64,000 nucleotides of DNA from Tamarix chinensis (GCA_030549775.1 CM060175.1:106633422-106697421); one strand, 5' to 3'. Numbered from the stretch's first letter, positions 38,135-50,092 are shown. Program-made: numbers and translations. Notes: generated by a model from the letters alone, not told the origin.

Positions 38135-40267
38135 ATGGCATTTGAATTATCATCGCAGCAAGACGCACTTGTTGAGGAGAAAGAAACCCCAATAATTTCT
38201 CCACCCAACGAACACCCTACTCTTAGAAAATGTCATTTCCTCAAACCTATTCTACCCTCTACAAAAAATATCATCGACTACCCTCATAATGCACCCTCTA
38301 CTCTTTCCCTCTCCGCTGCAACCCTCGGTATTCTCTCGCAGAAGGTTAAATTCAATTGCTGGAGATGCGTGCCAAAGAAATGGGTAATGTGGGTGGAGAA
38401 ATTGAAGGCGTTGTTTGAAACAAAATGGAAGCAAGCTGGTATCTATGAAGCAATTATGGCTTCGACGTATGAAATACCAAGCAATAGGTACCTCGTCTTT
38501 AAAATTGTAGAGAAATGGTCTCCTGTAACTAATTCGTTCTTTTTTCCATCCGGGGAAGCGACCATCACTCTAGAAGATGTGACGGTACTGGCAGGGTATT
38601 CTGCTGTGGGAGAGTCTTTATTGAGCAAAACTCATGGGAATGAATTTCAAGAAATCGAGGATCATTTGGTCAAAGTACGGTCAGAGATTATCAGGAGTAA
38701 AGCTAGGAAGGCATGTACGCGTTCATGGCTGAATTTTTGGTTGGAGAATGAGGGGAGTTATGAGCATGAAGCCTTTCTTTCCATGTGGTTATCAAGGTTT
38801 GTTTTCCCCGCTGATTCACTTGATATTATCAATAAATCTCTTTTCCCGATCGCTATCCGTCTTGCTCGTGGAACTAGAATAGCATTAGCTCCTGCTGTTC
38901 TTGCGTCTCTGTATCGTGATTTGAGGCTGTTGAAATATAGGATGATGGAGTATTCAAATATTGATTTCAGGGATATAGATGGGGTGAATGTAGGTCAGCT
39001 TAATCTTAGGGCTCCTGTGCAATTAGTGCAGGTTTGGGTCTGGGAGAGGTTTTCGGTCTTGAGGCCTAACGCTAGCCCGACTACGGATGACAAACCGAGA
39101 TTAGCTCGTTGGCATAAGTCGAAAATTTTGAGAATGGATGACGATGACGATGATACAGGTCTCCGTCGAGACGAGACCTTTCTCTGGCGACCTTACGGTT
39201 CTTCATGCTGTGAACTGTACAAAGAAAAAGAACACCTGATAGTGGTGAATGAAAAGATGGGTTCGAATCTAGATCTACTATCATATGCAAGGATTATAAG
39301 CGTGAGTGAGTTACTTGGTTTTGATTGCATCGAGCAATATTTGCCTCACCGCGTTGCTAGACAGTTTGGGTTTGATCAAGATATTCCCGATCAAGTCCCC
39401 AGACGGAATTCGAGACGTGACATTGCTTGGATAGACTACATGAAGCCAATTAGCGGCTTGAAGCTATATATACCGTCAAGTAATTTTAACCCAGGTGTCA
39501 CCCCTCGTTATCTGAATTGGTGGAAAGAATTCATGCAGGATTCTGAGAGGATTCGGCCCAAAGAGATTGGTAGTTCAGACAGATATCCTAAGGACGGGGG
39601 GAATTTAAAAAGGACCACTCCAAAGGGATGGGAGGATGTACTTAGAGTCAAAAAGGAGATGAATGAAGCAGAGGTTCCTCCTGGTTTCGCACCAAAGAAG
39701 AACGTTATTGTAGTAGAAGACTCAAGTGATGACGATGAGGATCAGATGCCTATAGGAAGAATGTTCGCATTAGGGAGTAAGTCGTCAAAGAGTGAGGCTT
39801 CTTCATCCGGAGATAATGTGATTCCCCTTGGACTCAACGGAAACCTCTTCCAAGATTTTGACATGGGAAGTGGACTTAAGCAGATTGTTAAGGAAGGAAA
39901 TCAGAGCAATGTTGGGAGCCCAGTTCGTTGCGAAGATGCCTTCGCCCACGAGATCCTAACTGTAAGTAGTAGCAATAACGGTGATGAGGATGGTACCCCC
40001 CTTGGACTCAATCATCCCTCTACAAGATCATTGAAAAACGCTTTTCAAGATTATTCTGGTACGAGAAGTGGACGTCAGCGGATGGTTGATGGTGGAATTG
40101 GGACCAACGTTGGGTGCCCTCCTCTTTCCAAAGGTGTCATCATCAGCGAGAAGAAAACTGAAAGAAGTAGCTACTACAGGGATCCAGTTTCTGGAATGGA
40201 TCTCCGGGCTAGGATTGCAAGGCTGGAAAGATTGCTGGAATCTGTTCATCAGCGAGAAGAAAACTGA
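38135..40267 (+). CDS. Plant mobile domain (PMD) protein, MAIN-like family
   Basis: An intronless frame of 710 codons. The PMD (PF10536, formerly 'aminotransferase-like, plant mobile domain') spans roughly residues 84-475. Landmarks include WVEKLKALFETKWKQAGIYE, SFFFPSGEATITLEDVTVLA, RKACTRSWLNFWLENEGSY, AFLSMWLSRFVFPA, LARGTRIALAPAVLASLYRD and APVQLVQVWVWERF. The C-terminal third is low complexity with an acidic patch (EDSSDDDEDQMP), repeated P(I/L)G motifs and a final predicted coiled coil (DLRARIARLERLLES). Family members include Arabidopsis MAIN and MAIL1, which act in nuclear transcriptional silencing and meristem maintenance. The domain is also carried by many transposons, so host gene versus domesticated element cannot be decided here. 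The 3' end is altered by a tandem duplication. Confidence 0.88.
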   Translation: MAFELSSQQDALVEEKETPIISPPNEHPTLRKCHFLKPILPSTKNIIDYPHNAPSTLSLSAATLGILSQKVKFNCWRCVPKKWVMWVEKLKALFETKWKQAGIYEAIMASTYEIPSNRYLVFKIVEKWSPVTNSFFFPSGEATITLEDVTVLAGYSAVGESLLSKTHGNEFQEIEDHLVKVRSEIIRSKARKACTRSWLNFWLENEGSYEHEAFLSMWLSRFVFPADSLDIINKSLFPIAIRLARGTRIALAPAVLASLYRDLRLLKYRMMEYSNIDFRDIDGVNVGQLNLRAPVQLVQVWVWERFSVLRPNASPTTDDKPRLARWHKSKILRMDDDDDDTGLRRDETFLWRPYGSSCCELYKEKEHLIVVNEKMGSNLDLLSYARIISVSELLGFDCIEQYLPHRVARQFGFDQDIPDQVPRRNSRRDIAWIDYMKPISGLKLYIPSSNFNPGVTPRYLNWWKEFMQDSERIRPKEIGSSDRYPKDGGNLKRTTPKGWEDVLRVKKEMNEAEVPPGFAPKKNVIVVEDSSDDDEDQMPIGRMFALGSKSSKSEASSSGDNVIPLGLNGNLFQDFDMGSGLKQIVKEGNQSNVGSPVRCEDAFAHEILTVSSSNNGDEDGTPLGLNHPSTRSLKNAFQDYSGTRSGRQRMVDGGIGTNVGCPPLSKGVIISEKKTERSSYYRDPVSGMDLRARIARLERLLESVHQREEN

Positions 40268-40358
40268 AAGAAGCTACTACAGGGCTCCAGTTTCTGGAAT
40301 GGATATCCGGGCTAGGATTGCAAGGCTGGAAAGACTGCTGGAATCTGGAGAACTTTAA
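40141..40358 (+). repeat. 106-bp tandem duplication at the PMD 3' end
   Basis: The unit starting CATCAGCGAGAAGAAAACTG at 40141 repeats at 40247. The copies are nearly identical apart from a 3-bp indel (GAAGTAGCTAC versus GAAGCTAC) and a few substitutions. Because 106 is not a multiple of three, the reading frame meets a stop early in copy 2. Copy 2 in another frame reads MDIRARIARLERLLESGEL followed by a stop. Confidence 0.9.
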
Positions 40359-40379
40359 CCAAGCGTAAATGAGATGGTA

Positions 40380-40958
40380 GATTTTAGTTAAGGCTCGGAC
40401 CTTTTATGTCTTTGGACTTTGGCTGGGTCAATTAGCTCTTTCTCTGCGAACTTACCTACGTAACGCAGGTATCCCTGCATTATTACCATGGCGGTTGATG
40501 CTAGATATACCAAATACTGCTGGAAGAAAATGTTGCAGAAAAATTGCCCAAAAAATTTAGAGCCTACATAGTATAGTATAAAGTCCGTTGGAATTGGAAT
40601 TAGAGTTGTATTTGGAAATCCATTTCTAATTCTAAAAGATATGTATCTCTTAAAATTTTCAAGTATAGAATATATTTCTTATTTGATTTGACATATCAAA
40701 CATGATAATTTTACAAAAGATAAAAATGGAAATCTATTTCCATAATTTACAAGCATTCCAAAAAAGTGATTGGGTTAAAATTAGTTTGTCAAATGGAAGT
40801 TTTTCTAGTACGACAGACACCAAAGTTCTATCTTTTGCTGTCAAGTGTAGAATTCTGTACATTCTGTAAAGTCCTTTAAGAAGATGTTTGCTACTGCTGC
40901 CCATTTACGGTCGTAATGATTATTATCTACTTTTGTTTTATATCTCTATCATTTTATG
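40380..40958. other. 3' flank of the PMD gene, no other gene seen
   Basis: Probable 3' UTR followed by non-coding sequence. No poly(A) signal stands out. Confidence 0.4.
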
Positions 40959-41102
40959 TTGGCAGGAGTTTCTGAGGAGATAAATAAAAGGTAGATGTGT
41001 GGTATGTTGGCCGGAGTTTCTGAAAAGATAAATGAAGGGGAGATGTGCGGTATTTTGGCCGGAGTTTCTGACGAGATAAAGGAAATGGAGATGTGTGGAA
41101 TG
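40959..41102 (+). repeat. 48-bp minisatellite, three units
   Basis: Units start at 40959, 41007 and 41055 with TTGGCAGGAGTTTCTGA or TTGGCCGGAGTTTCTGA. The length is a multiple of three, and the last two units translate on the plus strand as LAGVSEKINEGEMCGI and LAGVSDEIKEMEMCGM. The minus strand is also open across them. No surrounding gene was recognised. Confidence 0.85.
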
Positions 41103-41259
41103 TGATTTGTCCATGATTACGGACTTGTTGGTTCCGGAGGTATATTATATTCTCGCAATCTTGTTTCACCTTAACTAAGGGTCCGATGTATAACATGTAA
41201 CCCCGTTGGATATTATATTTGTGGATGTCCCAAGTTGGAGCTGCCAAAGGCTTGATTTG

Positions 41260-42002
41260 TTACAGTTGTTGGTGCCGCAGGCAAGGAAAAGAAGGAAGGG
41301 GCTGCCGTGTAAGATGTTAAAGGGAAGGGGGCACTGGTGGTTTTGGCCGGTAGCTAGGGGTGAGCCTCGACAATGGTGACCAAAGGGGAGTGGGGTGATT
41401 CGGTTGGGGTTAGCGGAGGTGGATTTTGTGGTGGCTTTTGTGGTGGCAAGGAGGAGGTGAAGGAGTAAGAAGATGATGGTTTGATTTTCAGAATCAAAAG
41501 GGAGAGAAGAGAGGTAGTAGGAGCATTAAATTTTTAGCTTTTATATACACACATACACGTGCATAGGGAAGGGTTATTTGCCAAAATTTTCAACGCAAAC
41601 CCTTAAGCTAAGGAGGGAGAGTTGATGGGTTGAGGGTAGGCTTGGCAGGGGAGACATGCACGAAGGAAGAAGAAGAGAAGAGGAGGGGTGATCGGTAGGG
41701 GAGAAATGAAATAAAATACTATAAGGAAAGGAGAAGAAAGGGAAAAGGAAAAAGTAAAAGATGAGTTTAGATTTAGGTTTAAGTTAAAATAGATTAGGTT
41801 AGGGTATTAGGGTAATCAAATTAAACAATTATCTGGGATTAGGTTTAGGGTAGAAAAAATATTAATAATCTGAAATAAAAATTAAGGTTAGGCTAAGATT
41901 TAGGATTAGAGAGTTAGGATAAGATAAAAATATTAATTTTTCAATATTAAAATTAGGTTACGATATTAATTACTTGAGATTAGGGTTAGCTAAAATTTAG
42001 AA
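41260..42002 (+). repeat. Possible LTR fragment D, next to LTR C
   Basis: A G-biased, GC-rich stretch (GGTGGTTTTGGCCGG, GGGTTATTTGCC) followed by AT-rich sequence has the same layout as the 3' half of LTRs A and B on the plus strand. Neither end was found. It may be a truncated copy into which LTR C inserted. Confidence 0.3.
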
Positions 42003-42007
42003 CATTG

Positions 42008-45000
42008 TGTAATCCCCTGAAATTTTAAAAACCTATAATTTGATAAATAACTTTTATTTGGGATAAATTAGCTTTTAAATCTATTTAAGTTAATTATTTT
42101 ATGGATTTTTAGTATATAAATTTCGATAGGAATATTTAATAAATTAAAATAAATATTTTGTTATTTTATCATACTCTTTTTATTTAAATAATTTTTCCAA
42201 TCCTAAAATTAACCTTTTTAAACTTATATATTAAATTAAATTATTAAATTTATTTATCTACCAAAAATATTATATTCTATTATTCTATAAATTATTTTAT
42301 CTTATTTTTCCCTATTTTTCAATTTCCTTTTTCCCTTTCTTTCTCCCTTTCTTTTTTCTCCTCTTTCTCCTTTCTTTTTTTTTTCCTTTTTCCTTCCCTC
42401 GGGCCACCAGACCCTAGCCTCCTTCTCCCCCTGCGCGTTGGGCCGTTGGCCCATCTCTCCCTTTCTCTCCTTCTTCCCCTTTCTTTTCCTCGGCTCGGCT
42501 CCCTTTTCCTTTCTTTCCTTCTTCTCCCACGTGCGTCACCTGGCCCGATCCCTTTTCTTTTCTTTCTTTTTCTCCCCAACAGGGCCGTCCCACTTCTTTC
42601 TCTCTCTTTTCCCTTTGCCCAGCTTGCACCTCCCTCTCCTTCTTCTTTCTTTCCTCGACACCATACCCAACCACCTCCGCCATGTCTGGCCACCCTACCT
42701 GCAACCCTCTACTCTCCCTACCTCCCTCTCTCTCCCCCGCCGTTTTCCTGTCCCTTCTCAACCCAATCTACCCTCTCTCTCCTCTCTCATGCCCCTGTCT
42801 TTCCCTCCTTTCCCTTCCCTCTCCCTGCCACTCCCACACCCTTACCACCCTACCGAACCACCTACTCCCCCTATCTCTCCCTCTCCTTTTTCTTATCCTC
42901 ACCAACCCTTCCTGCCCCATTTTTTCTTCGATTCTTCTCCCTTCCCCGACCTCCTTCTCCCTTCCTTCTCCTTCCTTTTCCTTCCCTGTTTTTGCTCCAC
43001 CGCCTTGTTCTACTGCTGCCACTGCCTCACCAACCACCTGCACCACCTTCTGCCACCCTCAGCTACCACCCTGCACTACCAAGTCACCCCCTCGAGCCCC
43101 TTGTGGTCCCTTCTTCTTCCCCTCTTCTTTTTCTCTTCTTTTTCTTCCTTCTCGGCAACCACCCTGCACCTCCTCCTTCCGCCACCGTCCCACTGTCTCT
43201 GCCGCCACTTGAGCCATCAAACCAATCCTTGCAACCTCCTCTACCACCCCCACACCTCATTTGGCCGAAACCAACACCTGCAACCTCTCATTTTCCCCCT
43301 CCCTTTTCCTTCCTTCTCAGCCCCCACCTCGGCAGCCACCTTTGCATCCTCGTTGCCGCTGCCACCACCGCCCTTGGCCGCCGTCAACCTATCCTCGATC
43401 ACCACCTATACCCCCTCTCCACCCCTACACCCTTCCTTTACCCTAAATCCTCCCCCACCTAACCTCTTTCCGAGCCCTAAAACCTTAACCTAAAAATACC
43501 CCTTCCTTTCTTTCTTCCACCACCTTGGACCCCTTCCAACCCTTGCTTTGCATGCAGCTCATGCTGCATGAGTAGTATGAGTTGCTGCATTTCTTGGTTT
43601 ATTTTGGTTAATGATTTTAAGGTATAATAATATTTTAAGTTGTATAAAGTCTTATGCTTTTGGTTTTCTTATTTCTAATGTGATAAATATGGATATTATT
43701 TTTAGGTATTATCTTTGCTAATTGAAGCTTGAATCTTTAACTGGGGTACCCGTAAGGTTCGATTTTTGTGGGAATTAAGGTAATCGTTAAACTTCACTTA
43801 AACGTATAGATAAACGTATGTTAGCACATTAGGGTTTTAATATGTTATTTTGCATGATATATATTGTTTAATATATTATATGTAGTTGCATATATTGATT
43901 GATAAAAAGGAAAGTATGTTAGTTTATATGCTATGTGTGAAAATATTGCTTAAAGAAAAAGTTTGGTTATTAATGAAAATGTTGAGTACTTATCCATGTT
44001 ATATTATATTATCTTGATCATTGATACAGGAATGATATTATCGTGAGCCTTAGGGGCATTAGTAATATGTTTTGTGTAAGAGTGTGGCCTAATATGTGTG
44101 GATGTTAATGAGTATTATGTTGAAGTGTAATAATTGGTGGAATTGGATGATGAGAATGGAGTATTAATATTAATATTCATATAGTGATGATAACTTAATA
44201 AAAGTAGTGTATTAAAAGGGTATTGTGTTAGTTTTGGAAGTAAAGGGGTAAATTGGTAATTTTGGAAGTAAAAGGGTAAGATGGTAATTTTAGAAGTAAA
44301 GGGAAAAATGGTAATTTTGGAAGTAAAGGGGTATTATGGTAATTTTAGAAGTAAAGGGCAAAATGGTAATTTTGGAAGTAAAGGGGGGAAATTGTATTTT
44401 TGGAAGTAAAGGATAAAATGGTAATTTTGTAAGTAAAGGGCAAAATGCTAATTTTGCAAGTAAAGATTAAAATGGTAAGTAAAGGGGTAAAATGACAATT
44501 TTGGAGGTAAGGGTAAAATGGTAAATTTGTAAGTAAAAGGGTATTATGGTAATTTTGGAGAAGAAGGGAAAAATGGTAAATTAAGGGTATTATGGTAATT
44601 TTGGAAAGTTAAGGGTATTAAGGTAATGTTGGAAGTAAAGGGCAAAATGGTAATTTTGTAAGTAAAAAGATAAAATGGTAATTTGTAAGTTAAAGGGAAA
44701 AATGATAATTATAATAATGGAGAAGGACAAAATGGTAATTATAATAATATAGAATGATACAATGGTAATTATAATAATGGAGAATGGTAAAAATATAATT
44801 ATGATAATGGAGAAGGGCAATTTGGTAATTTAACCAACTAAAGGGCAATTTGGTAATTATAACAAAGGAGAAGGGCAATTAATAATCTAACCAACCAAAT
44901 GAAAATATGATAAGTGTAACAATTATGAAGGGTGATTAGTGACCTGATAAGGGAGATAACTTGGTAATCCAAACCAAGCAAAGGATAATTTGGTTATTAT

Positions 45001-46748
45001 GCAACATGAAGGGTAATATGGTAAATTGGCAAGGAAGGAAGGGATGACTTAATAATTATACAAGCAAGGAGTAAATCAGTAATTTGTATCTAATATGTTG
45101 ATGGGATAATGGAGTTTCGTAATAAGACTCAAGTAACACTAAATAATAAGATAATGATATTTGATAATTAGTAAGTACGAGAACGAATTTTAAATCAGAA
45201 TTGGATGAAATTATGATGGCCTTAATGATTCCTCTGTGTTATCTTAAATAATCGTATGAATAAGGAATACCTAACGATATCAGAACGATTGAAAGTGAAT
45301 AAGTATCTGATTATTGTGCTTTTCGTGATCACCTTAATTAAGACACTAATACTTAAAGTGAAAGACCTCGAGATCAGGAATGGTGGCTCTTTAGGGGTTG
45401 CTACCCTAAAGACATGGTTTAGCTCATGATTATTCTAGTATTTGCAGGTGTGCCTTTGTGCCCCAGCTAGACCCTATATCTTACTATATCTAGCTTTACA
45501 GACCTATTTAGGGGGTATGCATACTTATGGATTATGTGTTCTTGTCGGTAGAGTGCTGAGTAGTTGTATGCACCAGTACGACTAGGGTACCTTTGCATCC
45601 CTAGGTTCATAGTTGAAGGGTACTAAGTAGCTTGTATGCATCAGTGCGACCGGTGTACCTTTGTGTCCCGGGATCTTGATCTTCTGTCCGAGGCAAATAA
45701 ATGGAATTGTTGTAATGACTAAAAGAAAAAATACTAATCGTAAAAGTAAAAGACTAATGAGTCGGGCTTAGTTTTTTTTATGATTATGAATACCAATTCA
45801 CCGGATATAATAGTGGCCCAGGGGCATTTTTGCCCTAGATGATGTTTATATGTATTCCGGTCCACCGACTATAATAGTGAGGGATCCCGAGCTCAATAAA
45901 ACCAATAATGGATGTGAATTCATTATGGAAACATACTAATCACTTATAATGGAACATGATGTGAGTTGGGGCTAGATCGGTTCACAAGCAAATAATAGTG
46001 ATCAAGAGCATTCTGCCCTTGAAACCGATCCACCGACAATAATAGTGGTCAAGAGCGTTCTACCCTCTATGTATTCCGGTCACACCGACTATAATAGTGG
46101 TGTTCCCACACTCACATGGATATTTATAATCTGAGATGATTGAATAATGATGGACTAATGGCTTAAGGCCCAGAAGTATTGATTGTATGTTTGACTTATT
46201 AATATTTGATGGACTTGTTATGTATGTAAATGTTATGTATATGTATATAGCGTTGTATCATGTGTTGCATTGCAGGCTTGTTGTTAAGTGTATTTTAAAG
46301 GGTTACTCAGTACTATAATATTGAAGGGTTCCATTCGTGGGGCATCTGCCTATTAAATGGCAGTGTCCCTTACATGTCCTTTTTTAGGTGTTTTTAAGTG
46401 GACAACGAAAAATAGCGTAAGGAACTATCTGGAAAGTCTTAGGGTTGTACTCTTTCTCATTCAACCTTTGGTTTAAATGTAATCTGTATTTTTGTAACCA
46501 CCAATGGTGGATTTATTTCTTATAAATGGTTTACTACGCTACTCTAATATAATTATGGTTTAAGTTTCTCGTAAGTTGTATTTTTCTCTTTCACCCTTAA
46601 CACTTAGTACTACAATGGTAGGAATGAACTGATCTAGCACTAAGTGTGGTGGTAATATCCCCATAATTTATAGTTTTTTTTATTTTGCTTTCACTAATTT
46701 TTTTTTATAAAATGATATTTTTCAATAGTAAATTTTGAGGGTGTTACA
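42008..46748 (-). mobile_element. Solo LTR C (4741 bp)
   Basis: On the minus strand it begins TGTAACACCCTCAAAATTTA and shares with LTR A the following TACTATTGAAAAAT-like and TTACCACCACACTTAG-like stretches; it ends GGGGATTACA. Flanking 5-mers are CATTG (42003-42007) and CATTA (46749-46753), a 4/5 target duplication. No internal coding region is present, so it is solo. The 45780-46110 part matches 26620-26970 of LTR B in reverse. A long pyrimidine-rich tract (42300-43500) gives false proline/leucine-rich frames on the plus strand. Confidence 0.82.
44218..44900 (+). repeat. 27-28-bp degenerate minisatellite inside LTR C
   Basis: At least twenty imperfect units of the type TTTGGAAGTAAAGGG followed by a short variable part and ATGGTAAT. 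Units decay gradually rightward into ATGGTAATTATAATAATGG forms. It is absent from LTR A at the equivalent place, which helps explain the length difference. Confidence 0.85.
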
Positions 46749-46753
46749 CATTA

Positions 46754-48640
46754 CATCTACTTTCATTAAAAATTATGAAGGAGGTTTTATTCGCTTCAAA
46801 TTTTTATTTGAAAGGTTGTGTATTGTTCAACCCTTTAATTCCATTGCACATTGAGAAATAGACTTTAACTACAAATTGATACTTAAAGATGTGTGCATGT
46901 TGCGCTAGTGGTGCAAGCTCTTTAATTCCTTTTAAAAATTTGGGAGAAGGCATTTACATGTGCATACCTTATATGGTAGCTAGTACTTGTGGTGCATGGC
47001 ACTCTACTCCTTTAATTTTTAAAGGAGGTAGGTGTTGCTACGTAGCATTTTTCTGGTTTTTTGTTAGCTAGACACTTTACTTCTTCTTCTTTTACTTAGA
47101 AGGAGTTGATCTAGTGTTGCATTGAGCAGGGTTAATGTTGATCATGGTTCTTGATTAGCATTGAGTTTCTTATAGGAGGAATTGTCAATAGCTAAAGGCA
47201 ACCATGAGGGGGCGATGTAGGCCTCCTAAGAGGTGGCTTTTGATGGGTAGAGCTTATGTATCCCCTTTTGGGAGAATATTGCACTGACAATTGAAGAGTT
47301 GCTATATGTGTTACCTCATTACATTGATGATGACCGCATGGGTGGTTTTGTAGTGCTTCAAGACACCAAGGTAGTTAATCCATTTCCTCTAAGAAATTTT
47401 GTGAGTTTTTTTTTTTGAGTTGATGAGTTACTATTTTGTATTGTCTCATGTTATAAAGGCACTAAGTGGCAACATACTACTAGCCATGGAATTGGAGCGC
47501 CTTTAGTGTAGACATAAATACACAGAGGTTGGGTTGTCCAACATGATAAAAGATATTAACCTACTTAAGGGTGTTATAGGGAAAAGGAAATAGAGCTAAA
47601 GAGTGTTTATAGGTGTGTCATCAAGTTGGAGGATGAGGAGTCCACATATGCTCTCTTTGAGATGTCGAAACGCGCCACTATATAAGAGGGCCCATACACT
47701 AGTCTCATGGATAAGCTCCTTATTCTTCTTTAAGGGTACCTTATTGGTTGATATCGTGTTTCATTAGGATTCATTTTAGCTTGCTAAGGTGGTGGTGTTG
47801 GAGTAAAGGGGATGAAGAGTGTTCCTATAAAAAGAGTTTACCATGATGCTATATTTTCCTAGCGATTCCTAAATAGTGGTATACTTGGTGATGGGTTAGG
47901 ATGCACCTTTTTTCCCTTTATGCTAGATTGATACATGCATGTAGAGCCCTTGTTAGAGGAGTCCATTCTTCTCATTTTCTACATGATTTTAGTTGTGGAT
48001 GGTTTAGCTAATATGGAACATTGTTTAGAGTTTAGCTTGTATTTTTTTGAGATGCCCCTAGAGATATCCAAAACTACCTTTATTTTGACCACATTGGATA
48101 GACTTCTCTTTGATTTTGTATGGATCCATTGTAAAGATTGTTCTACCTTGATTTAATCCTCCTTTTTGAATAAATAAAAAATACTAATATCTAATATAGG
48201 TCGAAATAAAAACTATCTATATGCATATTGAAAGATTATTCATGTGTTATATGTATAAGCACTTAGTTAAGTGTATCAGAATATGGTTTATAAGGTTGTA
48301 AATGAGTCAAACCGAGCCAAGTAGTCCATGGCTTAGGATCGAATCATTTGATAAATGAATCTAAAACAAAAGCTCGAACCTAACTAATTTAATTAAACAA
48401 AAGAGTAGAGTCGAGCTTGCAAGCGTAGTGCTATAAATGAGCCAAGACCAAGTTTTTTTAATGTTTAGACCCAACTCGCTTAAGATACAAGCTTGAAACT
48501 ATGGCTCTTGCTCAAATCATTTAACTAAACAAGTAGGTAGAAAATTTCATGAGCGGACTCCCGAGTGGTTTGGCTTATTTACAACCCTAATGGTCATAAT
48601 GTTGTTTTGATTGAATAGATTGTAAGCACACGTACTTGGA
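46754..48640. other. No gene called; faint coding-like debris
   Basis: A plus-strand piece near 47258-47410 reads ENIALTIEELLYVLPHYIDD followed by VVLQDTKVVNPFPLRNF. It has the feel of a real protein, possibly a PMD-like transposon gene, but is too short to assign. The open frame at 47935-48156 is unassigned. Confidence 0.35.
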
Positions 48641-48699
48641 CACACCTCTTGGGGTCTTACTTCGAACAAATTGTTCTTTGTTCACTCGGTCCATACTTT

Positions 48700-49740
48700 T
48701 TTCTTGATTAGTGACGTACCTATCTCACGTAACAAGAACCTTGTTTGGAAGCATATGACCCATCAAAGTATTCTTGGGTCATTCACCTAGAAATCTATGC
48801 AAGATAAATTTCCTACAAAGGATAAAAATTTCTTGCATCATATTTCCTAGGGCATTGCTTGCTTGGTTTGTGATTCTAATGAGTCTCCACATCATCTTCT
48901 TCAAGATTGTTCTTATACCTCATAGGTATAGTATGAACATGGAGCCCGGTTTTGTCATCGGAATTCTTTAATACCAATCTTGATAGCTAGTTCAATATGA
49001 ACTTGACAAATTCTACTATGAAACCTTATATGTATATGCCTTGGTGCATTATCTTTATAGTTTCTTGGTAGAAATTTTGGTTTTAGCAAAATCAGGAGAC
49101 CTATGGAGGAGAGTTTATTTGGTCTAACAGAGCATAAAATGTGATATGTTCCATTGCATTTATTGAGTTCTCTCTGTGGCAAACTTTGGGGCAATAGTGC
49201 TGACTGGGATTTTCCAAAGTTGAGTGCAATATCTCTTAGTTCCCTCCCCTAAAACAAATAGTGAAGTTGAATGTTGATGGTAGTGCACATGGGAACCTAG
49301 GGAGATTTTCTTTGGGTGGTGTTATTTGAGATAGTTGTGGTGGTTGGTATTCTGAATTTTTAAACAAAATGGGATTTGATAGTATCACCACTGCTAAACT
49401 TTTGGTCATCTACCATAGCCTTTCTCTTGTCAGGAAACTTGTTTTTGATCAACTTTGGTTCTACAAACTCAAGTGTTATTATGCCAATCCTTAACAACAC
49501 CTGTCCTTTGTATACACTCATTTGTGCATGCCAACATTTAATGGTGTCCTGCATTTTCTATTAGGTTCCTTGCACTTTTAGAGATGCAAATGGCATAGTT
49601 GATTATTTAACCCGCTTAGGACAACTCCACATTTGGAGTTGCTACCTTATCCTCTCCCCCTAGTGAGGTGAATGAGTTATTTCTCTTTGATCTTGTAGGT
49701 TCCTCAACACATTTTGTCCAAGAACAATTGATGTAAACTT
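48700..49740 (+). pseudogene. LINE (L1-type) 3' end: zf-RVT and RNase H remnant
   Basis: Plus-strand pieces read DKFPTKDKNFLHHIS, ACLVCDSNESPHHLLQDCSY (the zf-RVT zinc-binding region with CxxC and HHLLxxC), and later KLNVDGSAHGN with GGVI (the RVT_3 RNase H start). The end reads REANGIVDYLTRLGQLH-like sequence followed by VNELFLFDLVGSS. This is the order of the C-terminal part of plant L1-type LINE proteins. Stops and frameshifts show decay. The reverse transcriptase core upstream is absent or unrecognisable. Confidence 0.7.
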
Positions 49741-50092
49741 ATTGTATGTAGATATCATAATGATTTAGGACTTGGAATTTTTTGTATCTTAGGCCTTGGC
49801 CTTGTTCTTCCAAAATCAATTCATTACTAGCCCACAAGTTAATAGCATTATGGCTTCATATATCCTACTAAAATGTCCTCCAACCTAATTCGATATGAGA
49901 TTTATATTGAATGTTTTTTGAAGCCTACCCTTCTATATTAGTGTTATACCATCCTCATGTGTAAAGTAATTCAAATATAAGCTACAACAATCATTGGCAT
50001 CATTTGTTTATGTACGCATGTCGTGTGTTTCAAATAGAGCCATTTGACACTATAGTTATTATTATTAAATAAAAACCTTGTAATATTTATTG

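Noticed and set aside
42438..43493. Long proline/leucine/serine-rich open frames (351 and 338 codons, plus strand)
   Set aside because: They overlap in different frames across a pyrimidine-rich tract of LTR C, with no domain and composition set by CT bias.
44218..45080. CRISPR-like array
   Set aside because: Units are degenerate, contiguous and have no spacers; this is plant nuclear DNA and the array lies within an LTR.
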